Source: an uncultured Candidatus Actinomarina sp.
GTDB taxonomy: Bacteria; Actinomycetota; Acidimicrobiia; Actinomarinales; Actinomarinaceae
NCBI GenBank assembly: GCA_902609285.1
Contig: CACLRL010000001.1
Location: 79,636 to 123,803, forward strand
Reading direction: 5' to 3'
DNA length: 44,168 nucleotides
Part shown: positions 35,645 to 44,168 of the stretch, piece after piece
Layout of the letters: every line of letters begins with the position of its first letter
Position numbering within the stretch: the first letter of the stretch is position 1
Translations under genes and position numbers: made by a program
The notes under the pieces: generated by a model
Databases searched by the model: none
What the model was told of the DNA's origin: nothing
The model's input: the letters and a program-made list of their open reading frames with translations, nothing else

Positions 35645-36409
35645 ATGATGGAAAAGAAATCAATGCTTGATGGTGAAAAACAATATCACATACAGTTAAA
35701 AGAAGGTGATATCGCTGATTTTGTTATTCTTCCTGGTGATCCAGGTAGAGTTGATTTTATCGCCGAACATTTTGATAATGCAAAAGAAATAGCGTTCAAC
35801 AGAGAGTATAAAACTGTTACCGGCACCTATAAAGGCAGACCTGTTAGCGTTACATCAACGGGAATAGGTTGCCCCTCTGCTGCTATTGCGATTGAAGAGT
35901 TGGCAAATATTGGTGCTAAAACTTTAGTAAGACTCGGTACTTCAGGAGCTATGCAGGATCACACAAGAATTGGTGATTTAGTCATTGCAAATGGTGCCGT
36001 TAGACAAGAAGGAACATCTTTACAGTATATGCCAATAGAATTTCCTGCTGTTCCATCTTCAGAAATGGTTTCTGCTTTAGAATCTGCCGCTATCGAAAGC
36101 GAATCAAAATATCATATCGGAGTTGTTCAATCTAAAGACTCTTTCTATGGTCAGCACGATCCAAATTCAATGCCTGTTTCTTATGAACTTAATCAGAAAT
36201 GGGATGCATGGGTAAAAGGTGGAGTTTTGTGTTCTGAAATGGAAGTTTCAACTTTATTTGTTGTAGGTAGCTACCGAAGAGTAAGGACAGGAGCTTTACT
36301 TGTAATATATGGTGATCAAAAAAAACAAGAAGCTCTGTCTAAAGAAAGTTACTTAGAGTCAGTTAATAAAGCTACAAGTATCATTCTTGAATCAAGTTTG
36401 AAGATATAA
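35645..36409 (+). CDS. udp: Uridine phosphorylase
   Basis: 'YHIQLKEGDIADFVILPGDPGRVDFIAEHFDNAKE', 'VTSTGIGCPSAAIAIEEL', 'RLGTSGAMQ', 'EMEVSTLFVVG'. Confidence 0.9.
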   Translation: MMEKKSMLDGEKQYHIQLKEGDIADFVILPGDPGRVDFIAEHFDNAKEIAFNREYKTVTGTYKGRPVSVTSTGIGCPSAAIAIEELANIGAKTLVRLGTSGAMQDHTRIGDLVIANGAVRQEGTSLQYMPIEFPAVPSSEMVSALESAAIESESKYHIGVVQSKDSFYGQHDPNSMPVSYELNQKWDAWVKGGVLCSEMEVSTLFVVGSYRRVRTGALLVIYGDQKKQEALSKESYLESVNKATSIILESSLKI

Positions 36410-36416
36410 TTATTTC

Positions 36417-36635
36417 ATGGATACTGGAAATTTAATCGCATTTATTAAAAAATTTAGTTTTGGAAGATTAATTGCTTGTGGAATCTTACTTAGGATCGCA
36501 GTAGCAATCGTTGATGGTGTTTTTGGGTTACAAATAAATGAAATACCGAACTTTAATATCTTTATCTTTGCCATCGCATTAGCTTATACAATTTTTTGGA
36601 TGTTTAACAAGAGTTATTCTGAAGAGGACGAATAA
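36417..36635 (+). CDS. Hypothetical small membrane protein
   Basis: 72 aa, two hydrophobic segments. TATAAT at 36405-36410 overlaps the end of udp and ends 6 nt before the ATG. Confidence 0.55.
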   Translation: MDTGNLIAFIKKFSFGRLIACGILLRIAVAIVDGVFGLQINEIPNFNIFIFAIALAYTIFWMFNKSYSEEDE

Positions 36636-37492
36636 GAAGACTGAGTGCCTTTTCTCTGAACAGAAGAACTCGCTTTTTCAATTGCTAGCTTTATTGATTC
36701 CTTTGCAGTTAGATTCTCTGACAATCCATGTACGAATGTGCCAACGAAGGCATCACCAGCACCAGTAGTATCTGCCACTTTTACAGTAGGTGCTTCAAAT
36801 TCTATAAGATTATTATCTTCGACTAAATAAGCACCTCGTTTTCCAAGGGTAACAATTAAATTTGAATAAATTTTAGAAGAGAATTCTAAAATATTCTCTT
36901 TTGATAGTTTTAGCCCACTGATAATTTCAAATTCATATTCGTTTGGTATTAGCCAATCTACATTATCTAGGAACCTATCTTCTAATTCCATTCCTGGTGC
37001 TGGATTAAATATTGTTAATATGTTGTTGCCTCTTGAATACTTAAATACCTTATCATTTACTATCATTGGTATCTCCGCTTGCCCAACTAAATAAGAAACA
37101 TTTTCAATTTTCTCTATTGAATTTATTGCATCTTCAGCATTGATTTTGTTATTTGCTCCTGGGATAACAACAATTTTATTTTCACCGTCTGAATCTACCC
37201 AGATAGGTGCGACACCACTTGAAATATCAGCTCTTTGTATATATTCTGTTTTAACTTTATTTTTTTTAAAATTATCAATTGTTGATTCTGCAAATATATC
37301 ATTCCCTAAACATGAAATAATATATACATCAGAACCAAGGATTCCTGCCATTACGGCTTGGTTTGCTCCTTTTCCACCAAATCCAGTTTTAAAAGTTTTG
37401 CCAATTATCGTTTCGCCCTCTTGAGGAAATTTATTAACGTATGAAAATTGGTCAATGTTAGAGCTCCCAATTACGCAAATTTTTTTGCCCAT
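36614..37492 (-). CDS. rbsK: Ribokinase (PfkB family)
   Basis: 'VIGSSNIDQFSYVNKFPQEGETIIGKTFKTGFGGKGANQAVMAG', 'VADTTGAGDAFVGTF'. Confidence 0.9.
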   Translation of the reverse strand: MGKKICVIGSSNIDQFSYVNKFPQEGETIIGKTFKTGFGGKGANQAVMAGILGSDVYIISCLGNDIFAESTIDNFKKNKVKTEYIQRADISSGVAPIWVDSDGENKIVVIPGANNKINAEDAINSIEKIENVSYLVGQAEIPMIVNDKVFKYSRGNNILTIFNPAPGMELEDRFLDNVDWLIPNEYEFEIISGLKLSKENILEFSSKIYSNLIVTLGKRGAYLVEDNNLIEFEAPTVKVADTTGAGDAFVGTFVHGLSENLTAKESIKLAIEKASSSVQRKGTQSSYSSSSE

Positions 37493-37499
37493 TAAAGAA

Positions 37500-38099
37500 T
37501 TACTCGTCTCCCCAAGTTTCCTTTAGAAAGCCTTTTCTACCACTTGCTTCGGCATAAATTTGGTATCGAGCACTTTGTTTTTTATAAAAATCCTGATGGT
37601 ATTCTTCCGCAATATAAAATGTTGGTGCTTCCGTAATTGCTGTGACAATTGGTTTATCAAATTTTCCAGAGTTTTCAAGGTCTGTTTTTGATTGAAGTGC
37701 TTCTTCCATCTGTTGGGATCCAACTGTAAAAATTTCTGTTCTATATTGTGATCCAACATCAGCGAACTGATAATTTAAAGCAGTAGGATCAATATTTCTC
37801 CAAAACACTTCAAGTAATTCTGAATACGTAATTATATTTGGGTCAAATTCTATTTCTACGACCTCTACATGGCCAGTATTCCCCATACTTACTTCTTCAT
37901 AAGTTGGATTTTCTGTTTCTCCTCCCATATAGCCAGAGGTTGCCTCTATTACACCATCGAGAACTTCAAAAGGCGGTTCCATACACCAGAAACAGCCTCC
38001 ACCAAAATAAGCTTTTTCAGTACCCTCAGACATATTGGAGGTTTCTATGTTTATGCATGAAAACAATAGTACTAGAAATATAAACTTTAAATTTTTCAT
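37500..38099 (-). CDS. msrA: Peptide-methionine (S)-S-oxide reductase with lipoprotein-type signal
   Basis: 'KAYFGGGCFWCMEPPFEVLDGV', 'TSGYMGGETENPTYEEVSMGNTGHVEVVEIEFDP'. N-terminus MKNLKFIFLVLLFSCIN. Confidence 0.93.
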   Translation of the reverse strand: MKNLKFIFLVLLFSCINIETSNMSEGTEKAYFGGGCFWCMEPPFEVLDGVIEATSGYMGGETENPTYEEVSMGNTGHVEVVEIEFDPNIITYSELLEVFWRNIDPTALNYQFADVGSQYRTEIFTVGSQQMEEALQSKTDLENSGKFDKPIVTAITEAPTFYIAEEYHQDFYKKQSARYQIYAEASGRKGFLKETWGDE

Positions 38100-38153
38100 A
38101 ATTCGTAAGTATAGGAATTTCTAAATTTACTTATGATCGTTGGGTTTTTTTTA

Positions 38154-38179
38154 GTAAGAGCCAGAACTCTGGCTCTTAC
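38154..38179. repeat. Perfect 11-bp inverted repeat, 4-nt loop, between msrA and the membrane-protein gene
   Basis: GTAAGAGCCAG-AACT-CTGGCTCTTAC. Confidence 0.85.
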
Positions 38180-38184
38180 AGATT

Positions 38185-38802
38185 TTAATTATTTGTTGTA
38201 GTAAAGGCTACGCTTATTCCAAATATAAAGACAGGAAATAAAATCACTCCGCCTAATATAAAAATTGGAACGGCTGCACCAGTAGGTACTAGTCCAAACA
38301 AATTTCCTAAGCTAACTCCAATAACTAGATAAGCAGCTGCTTGGCCAGAAATCTTTCCCCATGAGGGGACTAGGCTATTTTCATCAGCACTCAATAGACA
38401 TAATGCCCAGATGCCAAACAAAATAAATGTCCCTAGTTGTCCTACATTTGCTATTTCGGATACTTGATTTGGATTTAAAACAGTCTCAAACACATTATTT
38501 GCGTTAGCTGTTGGTGCTAATGAACCTGTTAATTGAACAACTGCAGCTACAAATGTTATTGCACTCACAATTCTAAAATAAGGATTATTATCACCGAATA
38601 GTTTTTGAGTCAAAGAAATTGTAAATAATAATGCAAAGCTTTGAACAAAGCCAACGATATTAAGAATCCCTCCAAATTGCTCGTTATAGCCAACTTGATC
38701 AGGTCCAACAAGTAACGCAATTATTGCAAAAGAAACGATAGTTCCTAAAGCAGCAATTCTTGCCATTAAACTTCCAAGTTGAGCTTCTTTTGTTGTTAAC
38801 AA
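38185..38802 (-). CDS. Polytopic membrane protein (paralogue of the 9986-10600 gene)
   Basis: TTG start at 38802 behind GGAGGAA. MLTTKEAQLGS...LLVGPDQVGYNEQFGGILNIVGFVQ...LVPSWGKISGQAAAY...ILFPVFIFGISVAFTTTNN. Confidence 0.78.
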   Translation of the reverse strand: MLTTKEAQLGSLMARIAALGTIVSFAIIALLVGPDQVGYNEQFGGILNIVGFVQSFALLFTISLTQKLFGDNNPYFRIVSAITFVAAVVQLTGSLAPTANANNVFETVLNPNQVSEIANVGQLGTFILFGIWALCLLSADENSLVPSWGKISGQAAAYLVIGVSLGNLFGLVPTGAAVPIFILGGVILFPVFIFGISVAFTTTNN

Positions 38803-38836
38803 AATTCCTCCTAAATATTTGCTTTTTTTATTGTAC

Positions 38837-38866
38837 AAAAAAAAGAGCCCACAAGGGGGCTCTTTT
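38837..38866 (-). terminator. Strong intrinsic terminator between the ABM-like gene and the membrane gene (minus strand)
   Basis: Minus strand reads AAAAGAGCCC-CCTTGT-GGGCTCTTTTTTTT: 10-bp stem with a T8 tract. Confidence 0.85.
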
Positions 38867-38880
38867 CAGTTAATAATGAT

Positions 38881-39516
38881 TTAATTTGGGCTTTCACCCT
38901 CGTTGAAATCAATAGATGAAGTAAATGCATAAACCGGTCCCATATACGCTATTGTACTTCCATCAAACAAATCAGATTCTGATTCACTATCTAAAGCTGT
39001 TTGTAATTTTTCTACAGCTTTATCCATATCTTCTTGACTATCCCAAAAATTCCAACTTATTGCACTATTTCCATCAAAGATTGCACCAGTCAATTGAAGA
39101 CCATCTGATTCTTCATAAATTGGTTCAACTTTTTCTTTGAGAAAGTTAAGAACAGCATCTGTATCCTCAGCAACACCTACAACTATTCTCATATAGCTAG
39201 GTTTTGTTTCACCAACAGCAATTGTTTGATACATTTTGCCAAATACTGCCTCACCTTCATAAATGACAGGTGGAGCTGACATTAGAGGAGCAGCCTCAGC
39301 AAGTGCTGACTGAATTTTTTCAGCAGCAGCTTCGCTAGCTTCTTTGTTTTCCCATGCAGCCATATTTACTCCAGAAGTATCTCCAGTAATAGCAGCTGTC
39401 AAAGACAGAAGTCCAGGTGTCCCTGAAAATTCAGGCATAACCTTTTCTTTAACATAGGAAATAGCTTCATCCTTTTTTTCTTCCTGAAAAGCAGGAATTG
39501 TTATTCTAAAATACAT
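38881..39516 (-). CDS. Tandem ABM-like two-domain protein (paralogue of the 8668/9328/10604 products)
   Basis: 211 aa, 'MYFRITIPAFQEEKKDEAISY', 'VNMAAWENKEASEAAAEKI', 'AISWNFWDSQEDMDKAVEKL', 'FTSSIDFNEGESPN'. Confidence 0.7.
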   Translation of the reverse strand: MYFRITIPAFQEEKKDEAISYVKEKVMPEFSGTPGLLSLTAAITGDTSGVNMAAWENKEASEAAAEKIQSALAEAAPLMSAPPVIYEGEAVFGKMYQTIAVGETKPSYMRIVVGVAEDTDAVLNFLKEKVEPIYEESDGLQLTGAIFDGNSAISWNFWDSQEDMDKAVEKLQTALDSESESDLFDGSTIAYMGPVYAFTSSIDFNEGESPN

Positions 39517-39666
39517 TGTTTCCTTTCTTATAATCTCAATCTTAAAAAATTTGCTAAAGTCATGTCGAAATAAATTGTAAATTATTTGTTAACGGGAAAT
39601 GAGTTGTATTAAAGAATTTTTTGTTTAAAATTAAACTAATCCTTCGACCAAAAGGCGGAGAGAAAA

Positions 39667-40530
39667 ATGAAAATAACAGTACCTAAAATAATTAAATTAA
39701 AAGACGAACGCGTCATATCGATGATGACTGCGTATGATTATCCTTCGTCAAAAGCAATATCTGATGCAGGTATAGACATCATTCTTGTAGGAGATTCGCT
39801 TGCCCAGGTAGTTTTAGGTTATGATGATACACTCTCAGTTACTGTTGATGAAATCCTTCACCATGTCAAAGCTGTTACAAGAGCTAATCCAAACTCACTT
39901 GTTGTAGCAGATATGCCTTACATGAGTTATCACATTTCTGAAGAGGAAACAATAAAGAACGCTGCAAGATTCATTCAAGAAGGTAAAGCCGACGCTGTAA
40001 AAATTGAAGGTGGAAAAAAAAGAGAAAAAATGATAAAAGCATTAATCAATGCTGAAATTCCTGTAATGGGTCACTTAGGATTAACACCACAATCAAAAAA
40101 TATTATGGGTGGATATAAAGTTCAAGGAAAAACATTAGAGCTTGCAAAAGAATTATTAGAAGATGCAATTTTATTAGATTCCCTAGGCTGTTTTTCTTTT
40201 GTTCTTGAAGGTGTACCAAAAGTAGTCGCTCAAACAATAACAGATAATGTTTCAATTCCTACTATTGGAATAGGTGCAGGAGTTCATGTAGATGGACAAG
40301 TCCTTGTTTACCATGATCTACTTGGCATGAAATCCAAAGATTATATTGATGCAAAGTTTGTAAAAAGATATGACAATCAATATGAAAAAGTTGTAGAAGT
40401 AATGAAAAAATTTAAAAAAGATATTGAAAACAAAGATTTTCCAACAGATGATCATTCTTATGATTCAGGGGACGCTTTACCTGAAAGCCTAAAAGAGTGG
40501 AAAAAAGAAGTTAAAAAAATTCTGTCATAA
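39667..40530 (+). CDS. panB: 3-methyl-2-oxobutanoate hydroxymethyltransferase
   Basis: 'MMTAYDYPSSKAISDAGIDIILVGDSLAQVVLGYDDTLSVTVDEILHHVKAVTR', 'VMGHLGLTPQS', 'TIGIGAGVHVDGQVLVYHDLLGM'. Confidence 0.95.
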   Translation: MKITVPKIIKLKDERVISMMTAYDYPSSKAISDAGIDIILVGDSLAQVVLGYDDTLSVTVDEILHHVKAVTRANPNSLVVADMPYMSYHISEEETIKNAARFIQEGKADAVKIEGGKKREKMIKALINAEIPVMGHLGLTPQSKNIMGGYKVQGKTLELAKELLEDAILLDSLGCFSFVLEGVPKVVAQTITDNVSIPTIGIGAGVHVDGQVLVYHDLLGMKSKDYIDAKFVKRYDNQYEKVVEVMKKFKKDIENKDFPTDDHSYDSGDALPESLKEWKKEVKKILS

Positions 40531-40561
40531 CCTATATCTAGTATTAAATTAATAAGTACCT

Positions 40562-40575
40562 GCTTCAAAAGAAGC
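40562..40575 (+). promoter_or_regulatory. Small hairpin in the rpsF 5' leader
   Basis: GCTTC-AAAA-GAAGC, 27 nt upstream of the rpsF ATG. Confidence 0.35.
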
Positions 40576-40601
40576 CACGTACAAGTGTCCATAGGAGAAA
40601 T

Positions 40602-40889
40602 ATGAACAAATATGATCTAGTCTCAATCATGAGACCTACCGCTGATGATTCAGTTGTAGAAGAACTACATAAAACAATAACTGATTTAATTAGTTCAAAT
40701 GGTGGAAATGTTTCTGAGCAAGGTGTCTGGCAAAGAAGAAAACTTGCTTATCAAATCGATACCTTTAAAGAAGGGATTTATACGATTACTTCATTTGAAG
40801 GTGCTGGAAATATACCTGGAGAGTTAGATAGAGTGCTAAAAATATCTGATGATGTCATTAGACACAAAGTATTAAAGATGGAAAGCTAG
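40602..40889 (+). CDS. rpsF: 30S ribosomal protein S6
   Basis: 95 aa, 'YDLVSIMRPTADDSVVEELHKTI'. Gene order and SD AGGAG. Confidence 0.92.
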   Translation: MNKYDLVSIMRPTADDSVVEELHKTITDLISSNGGNVSEQGVWQRRKLAYQIDTFKEGIYTITSFEGAGNIPGELDRVLKISDDVIRHKVLKMES

Positions 40890-40899
40890 AGGTAGACAA

Positions 40900-41325
40900 A
40901 TGGTAGACAATACAGTAACAATAATTGGAAATTTAACAGCTGATCCAGAAGTAAGAGTTACAGATTCTGGTGCAACATTAGCTGAGATTAGAATGGCTCA
41001 AAATAAAAGAAAAAGAAATAGTGATGGTTCATGGGATGAAGGTGAACCAATGTTTTTTCAAGGAACAGTTTGGAATGATATGGCTGAAAATGCTGCATCG
41101 ACACTCCAAAAAGGAATGAGAGTAATTGTAGTTGGGCGTTTAAATTACCGATCATGGGAAACTCAAGATGGACAGAATCGATCTGTAGTAGATATAGCTA
41201 TTGATGAAATTGCTCCAAGCCTAAGATGGGCCAGAGCCAATGTAGAACGAACATCAGGTGGTGGAAGTGTTTCTGAAACTCCAAAAGTTAGAGATAATTT
41301 TGAAGAAAACGAAGCACCGTTTTAA
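40900..41325 (+). CDS. ssb: Single-stranded DNA-binding protein
   Basis: 141 aa, 'NTVTIIGNLTADPEVRVTDSGATLAEIRMAQNKRKRNSDGSW'. Located between rpsF and rpsR. Confidence 0.93.
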   Translation: MVDNTVTIIGNLTADPEVRVTDSGATLAEIRMAQNKRKRNSDGSWDEGEPMFFQGTVWNDMAENAASTLQKGMRVIVVGRLNYRSWETQDGQNRSVVDIAIDEIAPSLRWARANVERTSGGGSVSETPKVRDNFEENEAPF

Positions 41326-41334
41326 GGATTAATA

Positions 41335-41619
41335 ATGGGTAAATCAAATAATAGATCAAGCAAGCCAAAACTTTCAAAATACGAAGCTCCGAAGCAGAGA
41401 AGAGTATCAAAAGAACAAATTCAGAATGCTACTTACAAAGACGTTAAGCTTTTAGAAAAATTTTTATCAGATCGTGGAAAGATTAGATCTAGTTTAATTA
41501 CTGGTATTACAAAGCAAGAACAAGCCAAAATAGCAAGACTTGTAAAAATTGGTAGGGAGCTAGCTTTATTGCCATATGTAACAACAAGTTCTTACAAGCA
41601 ATCATACAATCGAAGATGA
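41335..41619 (+). CDS. rpsR: 30S ribosomal protein S18
   Basis: 94 aa, 'ATYKDVKLLEKFLSDRGKIRSSLITGITKQEQAKIARLVKIGRELALLPY'. Confidence 0.93.
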   Translation: MGKSNNRSSKPKLSKYEAPKQRRVSKEQIQNATYKDVKLLEKFLSDRGKIRSSLITGITKQEQAKIARLVKIGRELALLPYVTTSSYKQSYNRR

Positions 41620-42062
41620 AAGTTATTTTAAACCAAGATATAAAAAAACTTGGGAAAAAAGGTGACGTTGTAGAAGTTGCTAAAGGTTACGCCAGAAATT
41701 ATCTATTACCAAAAAACTTAGGCATAAAAGCAACTGAAAAAAATATCTTAATTGCTGAACAAATCCAGCAAAAAAGACAAGCGTCAATTGAAGAAAATAT
41801 AGAGCTTGCTAACTCAATTAAAACTGGTTTAGCTGATGCAAAAATCGTTATTGCAGCAAATTCTACTGACGAGGGAACGCTTTATGCTTCAATATCAAAT
41901 GATTTAATTATTGAGGCAATTGAAAAATTTTCAGGTTATAAAATTAATGAAAGTCAAATTTCAGATAATGCAATTAAAGAGATAGGTCTTCACGATATCA
42001 CAATAAATTTAAGCGGGGATGTATCTTTTGAAGTTACATTAGAAATAGTTCCAGAGACATAA
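41616..42062 (+). CDS. rplI: 50S ribosomal protein L9
   Basis: 148 aa, 'MKVILNQDIKKLGKKGDVVEVAKGYARNYLLPKNLGIKAT'. Confidence 0.95.
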   Translation: MKVILNQDIKKLGKKGDVVEVAKGYARNYLLPKNLGIKATEKNILIAEQIQQKRQASIEENIELANSIKTGLADAKIVIAANSTDEGTLYASISNDLIIEAIEKFSGYKINESQISDNAIKEIGLHDITINLSGDVSFEVTLEIVPET

Positions 42063-42064
42063 AA

Positions 42065-43423
42065 ATGGCCGGACCTGAAGCATTATCAAGTAGAGATATA
42101 GAAGGTTTACAAAAGTCTCCACCAAATAGTATTGAGGCAGAAGAAGCTTTATTAGGTAGTGCTCTTTTATCTAGAGATGCTTCCAATAGACTAATGGAAG
42201 CTGTAAAACCATCTGATTTTTATAGTCCTACCAACCAAACAATATTTGAAGCTATGAAAGATTTATTTGATTCCGGAAGACCAATTGATAGTGTTACAGT
42301 TTCTGAGACGGTATTTAAAGATAAGAAAAATACGACAAGTTTGAAAACTTCATCAATTGCCAGACTTATTGAGAATGTCCCAAGTTCTGCAAACTTTGAA
42401 AGATATATTGAGATTGTCCTTGAACATTCAAACAGAAGAAAACTCTTGAAAGCAAGTGGAAGAATAGAACTCTTAGCTTATGCCTTAGACAAAGACATAT
42501 CTAGCGTGATGGATGAGGCAGAACAATCTATATTTACAGCATCTGATGATGCTATTGGCGATGGACTAATTGGCGTTTCAGATGTACTTAACGATGCCAT
42601 TGAGAAAATTGAAGAAATAGAGAATATAGGAACTGGACTTTCCGGACTTGCGACAGGTTTTGCTGATCTTGATTCAATACTTGCGGGACTACAAGAAGGC
42701 AACTTAGTAGTAATAGCTGCCAGACCAAGCATGGGTAAATCTTCTTTAGCTTTAAATATTGCAACAAATGTATCTAAAGAAAATAAAATCACTGCTTTCT
42801 TTTCACTTGAAATGACCAAAGAAGAATTAGTTCAAAGAGTTTTGTTTTCAGAGGCAAAAGTTACTTCGGGTGATGCTAGAAAAGGGCAACTTGGTCCAGA
42901 GAAATGGTCAAGAGTAGTTGAAGCAGCATCCAAAGTAAACAATATGCCATTATATTTTGATGATGCCTCTGTAATTACGGTTACAGACATTAGAGCAAAA
43001 TCAAGGAGGCTAAAAGCCTCGAAAGGACTAGATTTAATTGTTGTTGATTATCTACAACTAATGCAGGGCCTATCTGGAGACAACAGACAACAAGAAATCG
43101 CTGAAATAAGTAGAAACTTAAAAAATCTTGCTCGAGAGTTAAAAGTTCCAATAATTGCTTTGTCACAGTTAAATCGTGCTGCTGAGGCAAGAGAAGATAA
43201 AAGACCAAGATTAGGCGATCTTCGTGAATCTGGTGCAATAGAACAAGATGCTGACATTGTAATGATGCTTTACAGAGATGACTATTACAACCCTGCCACA
43301 GAAACACCTGGAGTAGCAGAGGTTAATATTGTAAAACATAGGTCAGGGTCAACAGGTAGAATAGATTTATATTTCAGTAAAGAATATACACAGTTCTCAA
43401 ACTATTCAAGACAACAAGATTAG
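42065..43423 (+). CDS. dnaB: Replicative DNA helicase DnaB
   Basis: 452 aa, 'PPNSIEAEEALLGSALL', Walker A 'AARPSMGKSSLALNIA', 'DLIVVDYLQLM', 'GDLRESGAIEQDADIVMMLYRDDYY'. No intein. Confidence 0.96.
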   Translation: MAGPEALSSRDIEGLQKSPPNSIEAEEALLGSALLSRDASNRLMEAVKPSDFYSPTNQTIFEAMKDLFDSGRPIDSVTVSETVFKDKKNTTSLKTSSIARLIENVPSSANFERYIEIVLEHSNRRKLLKASGRIELLAYALDKDISSVMDEAEQSIFTASDDAIGDGLIGVSDVLNDAIEKIEEIENIGTGLSGLATGFADLDSILAGLQEGNLVVIAARPSMGKSSLALNIATNVSKENKITAFFSLEMTKEELVQRVLFSEAKVTSGDARKGQLGPEKWSRVVEAASKVNNMPLYFDDASVITVTDIRAKSRRLKASKGLDLIVVDYLQLMQGLSGDNRQQEIAEISRNLKNLARELKVPIIALSQLNRAAEAREDKRPRLGDLRESGAIEQDADIVMMLYRDDYYNPATETPGVAEVNIVKHRSGSTGRIDLYFSKEYTQFSNYSRQQD

Positions 43424-44168
43424 TGAAAAAAAGTCTTGGGGCTTATGCTGCAATCACAGTATTAGCTATCTCTTGGGGCACAATCCCAATAATTATCAAA
43501 ACATCTCAAATTAGCCCTTTAAGTTTGGTTGGTATAAGAACATTTATTGGATCTATTTTCTTGTCTCTTTTCTTCATTAATAAAAAAGTAGATTATAAAG
43601 CATTAGTTAAGCCAGGGATAATTTTGGGTCCGTTACTTGCTTTACACTGGACAACAATGTTTGAGTCAATAGAAAGAAATAGTGTTGCAGTTGGTATCGG
43701 ATTAGTTTTTTCATATCCAATTTTTGTCCTTTTGATTGAAGGCGTAAGAGGAAAACGATTAACAATTATTCAAACTTCTATAATTATTACGGGCTTTATA
43801 GGTTTGATTGCTCTATTAGAAATTGGAAATATAGATTCAGTAAGTGGAGTTGTATTGGGAATAATAAGTGCAATAAGCTTGTCTTTATTAATAACCATAG
43901 GTGAACATTACACAAATCAATTTGGCGGTTTAAATATTGCCTTTGCACAATTGTTATCTGCAGGACTGGTTATGTTCTATTTTGCTGTTCCCGGATTTCC
44001 ATGGATGATGGAAAATATTGTCGTAAGTCTATTTTTAGGAATTTTCTTAACGGCAATAGGGTTAACCACTTATTGGTATGTGGTAAAAATAATAAAACCA
44101 CTTTCTGTAAGTACAATTACTTATTTAGAGCCAACATCTGGAGTTATTTTAGGAATTTTCATATTGGA
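43423..44168 (+). CDS. EamA/DMT-family transporter (partial, runs off the window)
   Basis: GTG start overlapping the dnaB stop. VKKSLGAYAAITVLAISWGTIPIIIKTSQISPLSLVGIRTFIGSIFLSLFF... multi-TM. Confidence 0.85.
   Translation, partial: MKKSLGAYAAITVLAISWGTIPIIIKTSQISPLSLVGIRTFIGSIFLSLFFINKKVDYKALVKPGIILGPLLALHWTTMFESIERNSVAVGIGLVFSYPIFVLLIEGVRGKRLTIIQTSIIITGFIGLIALLEIGNIDSVSGVVLGIISAISLSLLITIGEHYTNQFGGLNIAFAQLLSAGLVMFYFAVPGFPWMMENIVVSLFLGIFLTAIGLTTYWYVVKIIKPLSVSTITYLEPTSGVILGIFIL

Noticed and set aside
42065-43423. Intein in dnaB
   Set aside because: The protein is a normal 452 aa with continuous Walker A and DnaB motifs.

Overview
This is an AT-rich bacterial chromosomal window. The gene repertoire, lipoproteins and leaderless-looking promoters fit a marine actinobacterial-type genome, but that lineage is inference only. 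The right end carries the canonical rpsF-ssb-rpsR-rplI-dnaB block, preceded by panB and followed by a partial EamA transporter. The left end carries an ABC transporter and a very large FecR-domain lipoprotein. The rest is a dense mix of housekeeping genes (M20 peptidase, nfo, lysA, cutA, udp, rbsK, msrA, a PLP-dependent trans-sulfuration enzyme), two cytochrome P450s, PlsC-like acyltransferases and many lipoproteins and small membrane proteins. The main points of interest are: (1) two ~150-bp elements with identical internal spacing flanking a P450 gene. Each has a TTCGCGAA palindrome, a -35/-10 promoter with a 17-bp spacer, and a predicted ~86-nt RNA with two GCAA-capped hairpins and an intrinsic terminator, so they look like an undescribed duplicated sRNA family. 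(2) A paralogous system of tandem-ABM-like (dimeric alpha/beta barrel) proteins paired with small polytopic membrane proteins, in a six-gene cluster (7475-11248) and again as a two-gene module (38185-39516). (3) A FecR lipoprotein carrying about 13 copies of a C-x(n)-P-x-C mini-motif. (4) A cluster of HExxH lipoproteins. I saw no CRISPR array, rRNA, tRNA or transposase. No searches or folding programs were run; all calls come from reading the sequence.
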